64,000 nt of DNA from assembly GCA_037074705.1 (NCBI GenBank), contig CM073590.1:213014746-213078745 (forward strand), written 5' to 3'. The notes under the pieces were generated by a model, which was not told the DNA's origin, made no database searches, and saw only the letters and a list, made by a program, of their open reading frames with translations. This document shows, one piece after another, positions 1-15,200 of this stretch. The position numbers and the translations under genes were made by a program. The DNA comes from Zhengitettix transpicula (lineage: Eukaryota > Arthropoda > Insecta > Orthoptera > Tetrigidae). Positions within the stretch are counted from its first letter, which is position 1. Every line of letters starts with the position of its first letter.

Positions 1-264
1 TTTTCTATGAAACAAAAATAATTTCTCTCCACTGTCAAATTAATGTGAAATATTCCTTAAAATTAACTAAATGATAACAAATATGTAAAACAATTACAAA
101 TGGATGGCTACATCTAGATTTTGATGAGATTTAGCAATTTAGCTTACACATTACAGAAAATTAAAATTATACTCTAAGCAAGAACACATGTTTTAAATAA
201 AAGAAAACTTTAAAAACAATAAGTTACATATAATTAGTTAAATATATAAATAAATTATACTTAC

Positions 265-3200
265 TTTAAGACCTTCATCACCGAGCAAATTCCCTGTTAG
301 ACAAATAGCCTGCAAAGTATTTTGGTAGCGTAGAGCTCGAAATATTGGAGCTAAGATAGAATCATTAAGAGAAAGGTCTCGAAGCTGTAAATTTTGTGTT
401 GCTTGGCAAATTTCAAGAAGATTATGTAAATGCTTGTCAACAGCTGAAATAAAAACTTAAATAACATTATTGCTGAAGATAATACTATAGAAATAAAATG
501 GCAAAACAATTATCTTTTGTCATGAACCAATTAATAATTTAACATTTTTCAAATTAGTAATAAGTTGTTTCAGAATTTTAAGGATTCTGCTAGCACAATA
601 TTCATTCTGCTTACTTTATATTTAATCCAAATATTTCTCTTTGTCTAACTAATGACAGAAGTAAATATTTGTTAAATTAATTGGAAACACTAATTATCTA
701 ATTTGTGCTGATAAGAAACAGCTTACCATTGTGGCTTCACATTGGTAGGTTAACAAAGCCTTGGATAACAAGATAGAACAAGACAATATATCAGTTCGAT
801 AATCTTTAAGATAGAGCCAACCAGTGACAAAAAGTATTTTGAGACCCAAAATGGATCATATCAATAACATACACCATGCACTGTGCATCTGAAAAGTTTC
901 AAGACTTTTGCGCCAAGTGACTAAATTTTACTCCTGCCAAAAAAAAATTCACATGAAGGGTCAACATTTTGACGACATAAACATTATTCAAGCCATTGTG
1001 ATACGTGAGTAGAACAACATCCCAAAAAAGGATGATTTTTTTTGACAGTATTATATGGTTGTAAGAACGTTCTGTGAGTTGTACTTAAGTGGGAGAAGAC
1101 TGTGTAGAGCTCCTGAACCATTAAAACCCTCATCTTAAGTTTTCTCTATTTCTTATTAATTAATTTTCGAAACCTTTCAGATGCACAATTTCTTTGTGCC
1201 AAAATCCTAAAATTAACTTTAAGATCTGTGCACAATATTTTCTTCCCAAGATAGGTATCCAGCTAGGTCAACATACTGAACTGTTGTGACAGAAAACAAA
1301 AAATTGAAGATTAGCCAATAGGAGTAATGTACAGTGGTACCTTTGTTCATAATTGAGGCTGCTTCAATGTATCTGTCAATTAAAGGAGGAAGGTTCCACG
1401 AAATAACAGATGCAACAATTTCTTCACTTGTACCCAATAGAGACAGAGGGTCATCCTCAGCCAATAATGCTCCATCATTAGTCAGTAGATTCAGTGAAGG
1501 ACGCAAACCTTCTAGGCTACAGAGAAACAACACAATAGCATGAATGCATACATAGAAAAGTACTTGAGCAGAAATGACCATAACACTTAGTACATTTGTA
1601 GATTCTAAATGGTAAAATCATTGTTCAGATGCCAATTTGCATTCATAAATCACATATGTATAGGGAATATAAAAGTATTACATTTCAGTAATACTTCAAT
1701 GAATAACCAAATTTATAAGAAAATTATGACAATATTGAACTTACTTGTAATATCGTCTAGCTGTTTCATTTGCTAACCATCCAATGGTTAATGAAGCATT
1801 TTCTGTAGGAATAGGAACTAAAAGTTTTCGATCCTCTACACGAACTCGGACTGCTCTTGACAGCTGAGACTGTGAAGGAGCTGTCACGAGTGGTACAATA
1901 GTGCTCGCTTGTTCATTATTAATCATGCTTTGAAATGAAGCAGGCTCCCCCAAGTGAACAGCCTTAACTGCCAATCTAAAAACATTGAAATATTGATCCC
2001 AAGTTTGTGCCAATAAAAATGAGAGTAATGCAAATATTTTTATTTTAATTCTATAGTACAACAAATAAGAATTTGTAAAAATTTGAATCTATCAAATTAT
2101 ATACTAATTTATAATTTACTACACTATTTATTATTAGTATAATTCATTTTCATAAATATATATTTCTTAATTACAAATGCCATACTTACTCTGATACCTT
2201 CCTTTTGGGCAAAGATTGTGAAATTATGTCTCCAATACCATAATCATCCAATACATCATCTACTGCATTGGCCTCTGTGAAGTTCTGCGACTCTGATGAC
2301 ACACTTGTTTCAGGAATAATTTTTGGGAGCTTTTTATCACTTGTCTTTGTTCTCAGAGATGATCCAATAAAAGATGAACTGAAAATGTGTTTTGTTGTTT
2401 TACTCTTAGTTACTTTAAAATTGGTTTAAAAAGTGGTTACAGACAAAATTTTGTTGAATTGTATATATTTAAAGAAATACATTTTCCATCAGAAGTAAAT
2501 TGGGTAGACCTAATTAAAAATGCATTTCCATGCAGAAAATAATTTCCATAAGCATAATGACTAATGCAGAAAAACTATCACAAAAATTAAGTATTAATTG
2601 AGAACAGTTCCTATTAAAAAATTTCTGTTAACTTTAGTGGGTAAATAGGATTCTAATTTTAGTTGCCATTTAAACTATCTGTATGTGAAACAAACAATAT
2701 TTGAAACAAGCAATGTTTGTAAATAGACTAATTTACCGTGTGTATTATAAATACAAATTTTCCATAATAAAAATTGACTATGCAATGCAGGACAAAATTA
2801 AGAAACTTACTTTTCAGATGTTTTCTTCCGTTTATTTTGTCTTTGATCAAGAGCCAGATCATCTTCTAACCAATCATCACCCACTTCCTCAGACATTAAT
2901 AACCCTTCATGTCTTCTTGGTTTGTGAAATCTTCCCAGTGTCTATAGCATAACATAATGAATGTGATATTATTTTTTAAAAATAGATTCTCAATAATTTT
3001 GCCTATCTAAGCTAATACTATCTGCTTTATATACTTGTTTCCGTGTGATGTTAAATCAGGTAAAACGGTGAATGATGGGAATAATGAAAGAATAAGAATG
3101 TATCTATTTCAATATTGTGTACAAATAAATAAACTTATCAAAATCAATTGCTTTTAAAAATTTATACAAGAAAACTTTAAATCCAAAATGACAAGGAAAT

Positions 3201-6200
3201 TAACATTTAAAAAGAGCATGTACATTGTGGTCAGTCATACACACTTTATATATACTAAAAGTGAAATATTATCAAATTAATTTTAACATTAATAATCACA
3301 AGTTGATTAATGAATAATGAAGTAGCCAGCAAACAGACAAAACTAAGTGATAAAATAAATGCCACACATTCCTGCATTCTTTGCTGCTTTCATCAGGTAT
3401 AAAAAAATCATAAGAACTTCAAGACTGGCATGCAGCACAAACCAGGTGACATACTCAGAATCTATGTTTTTTAGTATGTCATTCTTAAATAAATTACATT
3501 TTTAACACTTGACAAAAGCAACAAGGTTTGCAGAAATTAGTGTCATTAGTTGGATGATTTGTTGCCTACTTCATTATCTAATTGTGTCATTATTAAAGTA
3601 AAAATTAATTTGAAATTTTTTACTTAATGTAAAAGGTATGCATGTCTGACAATACAAACATTTTTCTTTTTTCAATGACCTGCTGAGTTTAAAAATTGTG
3701 ATAAAACATAATACTTTGTGAATATACCTGAAAAGAAGCATCTGAGAAATTTCGACTGCGTAATCCAGATATGACTCGCTGATATTCTTCTCTGGCCATT
3801 TGACCAGTCTCATCATCAGAGCCATTAAAACACGATGAGGTTATTTCTGCTACTCCATAGTCATCATCTTCACTGTTTTCACTACTTGACTTTAGAATAT
3901 ATTGTCGCTTTTGATTTGAACTTTTCACATCAACAGATGATGACACTATGTCTGAACTACCATCATCACTATTATCTGGACTTGCAAGCCTCCATCTGTT
4001 GTCATTATTTCCAAATGAAACATCATCCATACTTCGCATATTTCTTGTTGGTACTTTTGCCTTTTTTACTGTATTCTTGTACTTCACACTCTGTACTTGG
4101 TTGGATGAACTAGGTTTCACTACTATATTTTTAATTTGTGGAAGTTCTTGAGCTTTATAACCAGCTACATGAGAAAATAATTAAAAATGACTAGCATGTG
4201 TACTAATTTAAGTTAAACTTGAGAATGCCACTAAACCAAAAATCTGTTAGGTATCATTAACACACATTAACTGTACAACAATAATATGATCCCTCTAAAA
4301 TGACCATAATTCTATCTTTGTTGCAATAGTTTTATTTATCCATTTTAACTTTTTAACTGTTCCTTTAGAAAACAACAAAATTGTGGCAGAAAATCATAAA
4401 AATATGTAATGAATATGGACAATTCAGCTAACATTTTAGTATAAATTTCATAAATATAAAATATTTCAAAATGACATTTAGTATGTATAGTGTGAATCTC
4501 ATTCTTTAAAAATATTAAGTAGAAGTATCTGCTGAAAATTTCAAACCTTAATATTTTGTTTTAATCAACTGGATTAGAAATCAGTTTATTTGTATATAAA
4601 CATATCTGAAAACTACCTTTTTCAAGAGCTTTCTTCAAATAATCTGACACAGATTCAAACAAAGTTTTCTGAGTATGGTCAAGCCCTTCAGTTCTTGAAT
4701 ACCATTCCATAAGACATTCCAATGGGGTTTTACCCTAAAAGATTAAGTGGACAATGAATAAAAAGAGAAATAATGCTGTATGTTTGAAACTTATGGTAAA
4801 CAAATGTTATGATACCTCATTAGTAAGCGCAATAACAGAAGCCCCACGTTCTAAAAGAATTTTCATAACTTCCAGGTTGCCACATGATGCAGCATCATGC
4901 AAAGGTGTTACACCTCCACACAGAGAACCTCCTCGATCATCAATTGACGCACCTTTGTCTAGCAAAAGTAAAACTATTTCAGGAAAACCTAGATTGCATG
5001 CTTCATGAAGAGGTAGCCAGCCACAATGATCTCTAACATTAACTGGATGTCCCTGTAAAAATAAATAAGAATATAAAACAAATGAAAATATGGCACGGTG
5101 ACATTTCTCTTTTAAAAAATGTAATAACATTAAGAGGGCTTACTCTGACAATTATTTTACAGTACTTTTCCAATTCAAAACTGCATCCAAATAAAATTTC
5201 AAGGAAAATAGGAATTAGTTAGAGGAGATTGAGTCTGGGCTCTATTGGGACTATAGGAGAGTCGTGAACTTCGAGATCTGAAGAACTGGTGGCTAAGGGT
5301 TGACGAAGAAACAGTTTGAAGCACAAGTTGAAATTTTGAACTTGTAGGTCTGAACATAGCAATTGGGTAAAGAAAACGACTCAAATTGTCATTTTCCTGA
5401 CTGTAATCATTGACCTGGAGAGTATATAGCAGAGAGTCTTCATCAGCTGAGAATACAAATAATTGCAATATTGTCCTTATTGACATCCCAGCTAATCTAA
5501 CACCTCCAATATTTTTAAATGTGTTGGCACACAAACCCCTTCAAATTTTTATACCTGTACTGGACCCTTCAAACAAAAACCCAAATTTAGAAACGTCTTT
5601 TACTTAAACATAATGGACCATAAACATAGTGTCACAGCTCTTCTCCCACTGAGGGATGAATGAACCTTAAATATGTGAAATGGTCTTCTTTCATACACGA
5701 TGCCAACAATTTCCTTCATTATTTCCACAATATCATAAACAAATTCCAGCTGGCATCACACACTGCAGTGCAGACCATATTTCTTCTGAAGCAGGCTAGC
5801 ACCACCAAAAATTTGAAGCATTCACTCCTGTCCTACATGGTGAAACTGGTCCTCAATTTCAGGTAAGTCATATTTCCCGTCACATCACTCTAAGTTGCTT
5901 ATATGTAATTGATATAGAGAGGTAAGAGAAGGCTGATGTTGCCATATTGGTCAGGACACAGTTCAATTTTTTAGAGGCACTTGCCTTCTTCATCAGAATA
6001 TTTTTGCTCCTGCCAGCTGAATGTTGTGTGTTTGTACGTGTTCCCTCTTTCTTCCTTTACTTTCTATTTTTTTACTGTCTGTTCGAGAGAGATAAGATGA
6101 GAAAATGAGAGAGCAGAGGGGAAGGTAAGGAAGAAAGAAAGAAGGAAGAGGAGAAAGGGAAATAGAAAACAATAATGAAAATGGAATACAAAACTATTAA

Positions 6201-9200
6201 AAAATCACTACTTCCAGTTAATCCTTTTTAATGAATAAGATAAACACCTGGTCAAGTAATCTCTTCACTAAAGCAGTATTTCCTGAAATGCATGCGGTAT
6301 GAAGCTGTGTTTCACCTTTCTCATTTCTGCGAACTTTCAAACCACGTCTTCTTTTTCTGTTAGGTCGAAGTCTGTCAAATTCCTCAGAATCTGATGCAGA
6401 TAACTCTACAAACAAGAAAGCAGTGTGTGTAAAGATTTTCAGTTATAATAAGTCTAAAAAATTGTATGCAATTTTATTTTATTTTTCCATTGTTATGCTG
6501 TTTTATTGAGAGGGAGGCAGAGAATCGTTGGTTTTGTTGGGGTGTCAATTGTAGATGTCTAACGGTTAGTGAACCTTAGTTTGAATTTGTCAATTAATGA
6601 CCAGCCAACACACAGTTCAGACCTTCCTTCCTGATGAAGGGGACTCAAGCCCTTGAAAATTTGAAATATTTTCACTCTTCAGCGCAACTGCCCATTTAAG
6701 GTAAGTCAACTTCACTGTCTCTTTCCTATCTAAATGTGTTCTATATATATAATATTAGTACAGATATGGCATTGTCAAAAAAATAATTGCAATATTGGTA
6801 TGGAAAGGAAAGAGAGATAGGTTGTGGCTCACCTGAAAGTGAAGTGCAGTGTCGCCATAAGGAACTGAAGGTTGTTTTCTTCAAATTTTTGGAGGCTCTT
6901 AGCCTCCTTCTTCAGCTAGGAGTGTTACACCATTCTGTGCACCAGCCGAAACTAATTTGGTTATTTCTATCCCTCCTCACTATTGAAGCTTGAATGTGAC
7001 TTCGTCACCAAATTAGTTCCTATTCCTTAATGGGTTCTCTTAATATTGCATTTATTCCCTAATGGATGCTCCGAATACTTCATTCCCTCTACTCTATGCA
7101 TTTCTCTTCTAAAAATACCTATTTATCCATAATAAGACTGTCTATATTTGCCTGGTCCGCTAAGATGGTTAAGGTGTCTGTGTACTGAACGGATCATGCA
7201 GGTTCAAGTCCTGCCTGGGTCAAATATTTTCAGTCTTTCCTTCTTCTTCCTTTCTCCCTGCTTTGGACATATGCTTTTCTATGTGCGTGATTCTATGACT
7301 GAGCATATGAATTCGCATAAAGTGTAATCCTCCTATTTATTTCTATCCCTCCTCACTATCCAAATTAGTTTCTATTCCTTAATGGATTCTCCTAATATTG
7401 TTTGTGTGTGTGTGTGTGTATGTATGTGTATATATATATATATATATATGCTGGTGCACGGAATGGTGTAACACTCCTTCCTGAAGAAGGAGGCTGAGAG
7501 CCTCCGAAAATTTGAAGAACAACCTTCAGTTCCACATGGCGACACCGCACTTCACTTTCAGGTAAGCCACAACCTATCTCTCTATCCTTTCCATACCAAT
7601 ATTTTTGACAATGTCACATTCTCACTATTACAATTAATATATATATACTGCTACTATATATATATATATATATAGTAGCAGTACACATAGAATCAGTCAA
7701 ATGTAATTGTGTAGACATTTTCATATAAAAGTAATACTTCCATATCCACATAAAACATCACCTCTATACTATGATATATACTTAAAACTGGTAAAGATTA
7801 ATTAATTTATAAATATCACGATTATTGTTGACAAATGTTTTAAAAGTTTATTTTAATTGCAAAAACAATCACTTTTATAATATTATAAATATGTTAAAAT
7901 TATTTATTTCTGCGTATTACATTTGTAAAACACACACACACACATTACTGATTGAATTGTCATGCCCAGAAGTGATATAAGTATAGTATTGGTATGCTGC
8001 CATGATTCCATGGAACCACTTCAAATCAGAAATGAACACATTGAAATGTTTCTTTCTGATTGTGCAATTAAGGTACGGCGTAAAATGTCAGAAATGAGAA
8101 TGTTTTTGTTTTAATGCAAAGTGAATATGACATACTCTGTGTCTATACATTGAGTGATTAAGATGACAAAATGTATAACATCTTACAAAGTGAGCCAATT
8201 CGTAGGAGCTAATCAGCTGATTACAGATTTTCCACTGTTATTGTGATCTTCAGAGCAACAGAAACAAATGACCCTCCGCTCTCTGATACATTGTACACAG
8301 CTGGAAAAACCACATTAATTTGCAAAGGCAGAGAGTGAAATATCTGTAGTACTGTGTTGATTATTAAACTTGTGAATTTTGGAGTTATTGTTTGTATAAA
8401 GTTTTAAAAGGATATAAAGCAATTTAACTAAAGTATTCTAATTTCAAATAATTCATTTTTTTGTTAAATTATTTTCATATAATTTTTAGCCATATTTTGA
8501 ATTTTAGTGGTTTTCAATGAACAAAGAAGCATAAACTGTTTGCGAAATTTGTTAGCAAGCTCTTCATCATATGAAAATAACAGTTACATTACAATAAATT
8601 ATATGTAGTCTACAAAATATACACTATTATTACCTGACAACATTTCTAGGCAAATGTCATCTCCAATGTCTGGTGTTTCCATATCATCTTCTGAATTCGA
8701 ACTGCTTTCATCATCCTTGTAAAGACCTTTTGCTTCTAATAAAGACTTAGTTTGTTCTGCAAAAGATAAAAGAAATTAGTAGACATTTATAATTATTAAC
8801 TTACAAATATATATAACAAATTTATTTTTTATTGTACTTAATAAGAGAATGATTCTTATTGAAGTCTGTTTATAACTGTAATAGTAAAAATAATGAATAG
8901 ATAAAATCAATAAAAAGAACAATAAACAGATGAAATTGAAAGAAGAGTATAAATAAACAATTGAAACAATATTTTATAGTTTACATACATTTGAAGCAAA
9001 ATCTCAAAATAAATATTTATATGCAATTAGGAAGGATTAGAAATGAAAATGTTACAAACATATTGTATCAGTATCAAATAGTCTTGAAATTTGGTGTGGA
9101 AATATTTGGAACATTGGTTAGAATGAAGAATTTTTCATATAAACAATGTAAACCCTAATCAACAACATTTCAAAAATATAATAAACTATTAATCCCCATA

Positions 9201-12200
9201 TCATATAATGTCAACTAATGAGAAAGAATGAGGATGATTTAAATGTTCAATAAGATTTACAATTACATACTTTAAATTTGATTTTAATTTGAAGTGGTTG
9301 TATAACTATCCTATGCTACATCTTTACATTTCACTATTTACTTCATCCATCACACACAGACTGTGTGAAATCCACGAATACAAAGCAAAATTTTAGACTA
9401 AGAGTGTAGCATAATTTTAAAAAAAAATACACATCAAACAATAAAACTTCATAGTTCACAGTGTAAAATAAAAAGTTTTATTGAGTTTGTAGGTCTATCA
9501 GATATAATTTATAGGGAAGGAGAATGGAGATTAACATGAACAGATGATTATAGTTGATATTCTGTGAAATGTTAATAAAACGAAAATATTTGTAATTGGT
9601 AAGTAGAATTAAAAAATGTGTGCACAGAAACATAGTTTTAGGACTTATCAACTAGTGAGGCACAAATGTGAATGAGATTTCTTTTCCCAGAAAGTATACA
9701 TAAGTCTTGATATAGTCCAATGAAATTACCTGCAAGATATTCCCTTCCTTTAGCCTTTTGAGCTTCAAAAAGACACCTAAGTGCAGATGCTTCTAACTTT
9801 TTATTATTAGCAGCCGTTGCTAATTTACATGCTTTATTATAAATAAGTTCTAATTCAGAATAGCTTGCCTCTTGCTGCTCCATTATTTGAGCTATAGACA
9901 ATGTTGTTCTGCATGCCTGAAACAATGACCAGACATTCATAATTCAATTGAATGAAAATACACCAAGAATATAGGCAAATATTACTAAGAAAAAAACCTT
10001 TTAACTTAGATTATAAGAAGTAAAGATTTCATTTTCATTTATGAATAAACCAGAATATGTTTGTGATACCATTTATTCATACAAAATAATAATAATAAAT
10101 AACTGTTATGTATTAACAGAGTAGGTCTAACCATTAAACTTAAAACTTTAGGATTTAAAGATTTAAATTAATTATATCAATGAAGATAACATTTTAGTTT
10201 ATGAGATTAGAATCCTTATAAACTGATGCAAGTATTTTTATATTGTTATATTAAATGAAATAAAATGTCATAAATAAAATATTCATTTAATAATAAGTAT
10301 TAGAGAAAAGACTTGAACAAACAGTGAAAAACGTAACTATATATAGATAACTGTAAGAGTTGTACACTACAAAAATAAAAGAAATGAAAGTAGAAGTTTT
10401 AAAAAACAATTGTGTATAAATTGGACATAATTTATTGCAAAACCTTATCCAATGTACGAAATGTACTTTTTAAACAAAAGAAAGATTGAATTATTTTTTT
10501 CTAATAAATTATTAAAGTATACATCATACAGTTACACATTTGAAATTTTATGAATAAGGGATATGGAATCATAACAGTGCTGAATAAGAAAGAATAATTG
10601 TAAAGAACACCTTATATTATTTTAAAAAAATAGTTTGCACACACCTCAGCAGGATTTGTTTCCCAAATTTGTAACTCTTTCTCACAATATTCAAGAGCTT
10701 TACTTAATTGACACTGATCCTTATAAGTCTGTGAAAGTGATACATATATTGCAGCTAAATTTGGACCAGTATCTCCCATTGCTTCTGCACACTGAAATAA
10801 AAAAAGTAAATTTATTATCATTACGTAGCAATGCATATAACTGGATAAGGCATTTCAAATTACTTTACCTCTAACATTTTGTGATAATAAATTAAAGCCC
10901 TATCAAAATTCTTTACTGCAACAGAACCATCACCCATAATTTCATATAATTTTTTCTTTGTGGCAAAGTCATTGTCCAGAACTGTGCACAGTTTTGCTTC
11001 TGTTTTGCACAAAGCTACAGCTGAAAAAAACAATTAAATCTGATAAAAGAATTCCTTATAAAGTGTTGGTTGACAGAACAGTCCTTTCAAAATTTAAAAT
11101 AAAAAATTATGTTGCATTGTTGACAATAATTGTTATATTAATGATCAGAGGTTTCCAACTGTAATTGTAATATATATATATATATATATGAAATCTTGGA
11201 AAATAAACCAGTAGTATCATCAATTTGCCACAAAGTTTCAGCATTGTTTATGAACAAGAATATTGAAGTCATTACTGAACTGTTACATTTTATTAGAAAC
11301 AATTTGTTCATATTAAATTTCTATAAGATAATTCCCATTCACTCAGATAATAAACTCAAATAGAATTAAAATGAAAAAAATTACATCTGATCTTCATTCT
11401 TCAAATAGAATTAGTAACTAACCTGTTTTTAACTGCCTTTCTATGTTATCCTGTTCTTCTTTATTTGGACTTTTTAATTTATATGCTTTGATTAAATCTT
11501 GCTTGGCACCTTCAAAATCTCCTTGACTAAAATGAATCTGGAATTCAAGTTGAGTTGGCTATAAGAATATATATATAAAATATTTTTCGTGAATGCTTCA
11601 TATACTATTTTAATATAGCATTCCTCTTAGAAGAAAAAATGGTTAAATCTAGAATAATAAACAACCAGGAATAATTACACCCATAAAAAGAAGCAATTTA
11701 TACATTCCTATTACAAAAACATTTAAGTTAGTGAACAATTTAAAAATTATGTTAAATCATATGAAAATGAACAGTAAAGTAATCAGACAGGCATAAATAT
11801 TAAGCAATGATCACTATAAAAAAAGCTCAGAAAACCAAAACAGAGCTACATGGGAAGTTATTAAGTCTGAAGCTGATTCAACTAGGCAACACCATACAAA
11901 TGTGAAACTATCAAGTAACAATTTACTCATTCAAATGTAATAGTAACCAAATTTAATTAGTTATTTACCAATATAAAAGACCTAACCAAAAATTATAAAA
12001 GTAATCCTGATCTAAATGTAACATTGCCTAATGCAAAAATCTCTTATATGTACCTGCATAAAATTTCCCATAAAGAAGTAGCAAAAATAAATAAATCCTT
12101 AAAGAACAACAAATCTTCTTGTGATGTAGATGGGATACCAGACTTCATTATTAAATTAAGTGCAGAATATATTACTAATCCTTTAATGTGACATTTAAAT

Positions 12201-15200
12201 TAGGAATCTTTCCCAGTGCACTTAAAGTTGCCAAAGTTTTTGACACACTTTAAAAAAGGGCTCAAAAGAAATTGTAAATAATTACAGTGAAGACGAGGCA
12301 GAGAATAGAGTTGATCTTTTGTAGTCCAGGAAAGTAGGTTGTGGTTAAAGGGTTCTGGAGGTCTCTAGGGTATATTATAATTATGAAAGCATTGAGGATC
12401 CAGTTAGTATAGGTCATTAGACAGTTAAAGTGGAGTAAATGTGAGCTCCCTTAAGTGTTAAGCTGTATGGACAGAAGCATTTGGCATGTTCAGGATGAAA
12501 ACTGGTGAAGTGAAGGTATTGTAAGGTGTTGGTGGGTTTAATGTGGACTGATGTGATGATTACACCAGAACTGAGGTCTATATTAACATCAAGGAAGGCG
12601 ATGTTGGTTGGGGAGCAGTTTCAAGGTGAACTTAACAGGGAATTTGGTATTTAGTAGAAAAGCGGAAATGTCATCTGGCCCCTGGGTCCATAGTATGAAG
12701 ATATCATCTATGACCTATAACTCAGTTAAGGTTTCAGTGGAGTGGAATTTAGGTGTTCCTGTTACCATTGTCCCATAAAGAGATTGCCATAGGAGAGGTC
12801 ATCCGTGTGCCTGTAGCTGTGCCACTTATTTGGTGGTAGTTGTTGTTTTGAAAAGAGGAGGATTCACAAATCTGGGACCACAGAATCAAATCATATAAGA
12901 AAATTATAAACTATACTATAAGGACTTACTTCTGCTTTTGAAACTAATGATTCACAACTAAGTAATGCTTTATCCGGAAGCCTACCGGCTACTTCCAGAG
13001 CTAAGTTAAGAAGCATCAAAGCTTTGCTTGGATTTGATTGTCGAACATACAACATCGCCAACGAATGGTAGCAACGATAAAGATCTTCAAAAAGGTCATT
13101 CTGTTTGTTGACAGTTATTGCCTATAATAGATTATTAGAATGGAAATTATTAATACAAGTGAAAAAAAGGTATTACTTTAATTTAGAGCAACTTAAAATT
13201 TCTATTTTATTCTCAACCTATAAACTTTGCAAACATAAATTAAAAAAACATGGTTTCTAAATAAACTGATATTTCCTAAATTGTACTTAACAATGTAATT
13301 TCCAAAACTAATTGTATAGCCACATATAAAGGTCAAACTCAGCGCTCATTAAAAAACTAAGTTAAATGACCACAAAAACTATATAAATAGTAATATTCAA
13401 AATTATTGTTGTATCAAAACATATTTACTAGAAGAATCATAAAATAGATCGGTATAATGTATCAATTTTGGATGAAGACAGGAACTACTTCTCAAGATTA
13501 ATGAGTAAAATGTTATATATTAGATCATATACAGCAGCTATCAATATAAAAAATGACACTAATAATTTGAAAAAAATTATGACTCTTTGCTTTTGAAACT
13601 CTTTTATTTATAGTGTTATAATTTTATTGAAAATTCTATTGTAAACCATAGTCCACAATGTAACTGAGGTTTTACTAGTCGTTCCTAGTTTAAATTGTGT
13701 ATTTCAGTCACAGCAGTGAGCGGAGAACAACCCTAGCTATCAAAATTTATAAGTCCACCAAAATTTATATTATTTGTTATCTGCCAAATCTTTCATAAAA
13801 TTTATTTTAATTATTGAATTTGTTTGCTTTTGTAGTGTAAAATGTCATGCCTGTAGATGTCGCAAATTAGCAATGAAATGTAGTGCAATTTCTATTAAAT
13901 ATTTTTTACTGACTTCAAAAGGCTGTTGTTTATTTATAACTAGCTGGGTGCCCGGCGTTGCACGAGATGTCATTTATCCATAACCCCCGGATTTTTTCGT
14001 TATTTTTATGTAATGCAACTCGACCTCTATCCCTAAATCTGTTATCGGCCAGGTTGCATTGTTCGAAAATTCACTAAATGAAATTAATAATGTGTTGCTT
14101 ATTTAGTAATTTTCGAAATTAAATAATTAATTTTTATTTAAATTAAAAACTATTTATTTAATTTTATTTATTTTTCTGCAAATCAATTTTTTTTAAGCGG
14201 AATGATGTTGGCGTTCCCATATTCATCTTCTTTGTATTCCGTAATTATTTTTTAATCAATAATTACTATACTTACAATAATTACTAATGTAAAATTATAG
14301 TCAAACATTTTTCTATTCGTTCCATAAGTTTTCATATAAAGTCCCATAAACACAATTAAATTACTTTCTGTCATATGAAAAGAAAAAAGTAGGTGTCTAA
14401 TGCAATTTTCGCCCTGTTCCCAATATTCAAGTGCATTTCTTGTTCTCATTTTAAAAATATGAATCTTAAATAAAAAAAACTGCTAAATTTAACTTCCTAA
14501 ATAACGCACAACGGAAATAATTTTTATAAGAAAGACAGCTTTCCCGGTGTAAATTATTAACTAATTTTTTCACGATTACGCACCAGGTTCAGATTTCTCG
14601 ATGCTGACGTAACTGATGGTCGTCGTTCTCTACCGCTGTGTTCAGCCTGTGTGGCGCTGCGTCACGTGTGCGAGGTATATATATATATATATATATAGTC
14701 GGACATGCTGCGACCTGATTGGCCGATGAGGATCGCCTGACCACAGCGTCAAGGACACATGTTTTTCCATGTCGCGTAGTAAATGTCAGACGATCCTCAA
14801 CGGCCAATCAGGTCGCAGCATGTCCGACTATATATACCTCGCACACGTGACGCAGCGCCACACAGCGGTAGAGAACAACGACCAGCAGAAACGTCAGTAT
14901 CGAGAAATCTTAACCTAGTTCGTAACTGTGAAAAATTTATTAAATGTATAAATTGTTACATTAGATTTCAGCACTCATAATATACCAATATGTCACATAA
15001 TGTATCAATATTTAAATTCAAAATAAATTACACTGTGACCAAGCAGATATATTTAATGATCATTTACATGAAAATAAAATCAGACTGAGCAAACGTTGAA
15101 AACATCAAAACAAACCTTTCTTCCGCTCACACAGCCTGAAGATTTTACAAATATGTACAGAAACGTTTTTGTGCTGTTAATTAAACTTCTATTACAATTT

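Noticed and set aside
3835..4113. Plus-strand open frames opposite TONSL exon 3728-4164
   Set aside because: They are shadows of the acidic, serine-rich coding exon on the other strand.
7140..7225. A genuine tRNA gene
   Set aside because: The T arm pairs but the acceptor and anticodon stems do not, and a SINE-like body follows.
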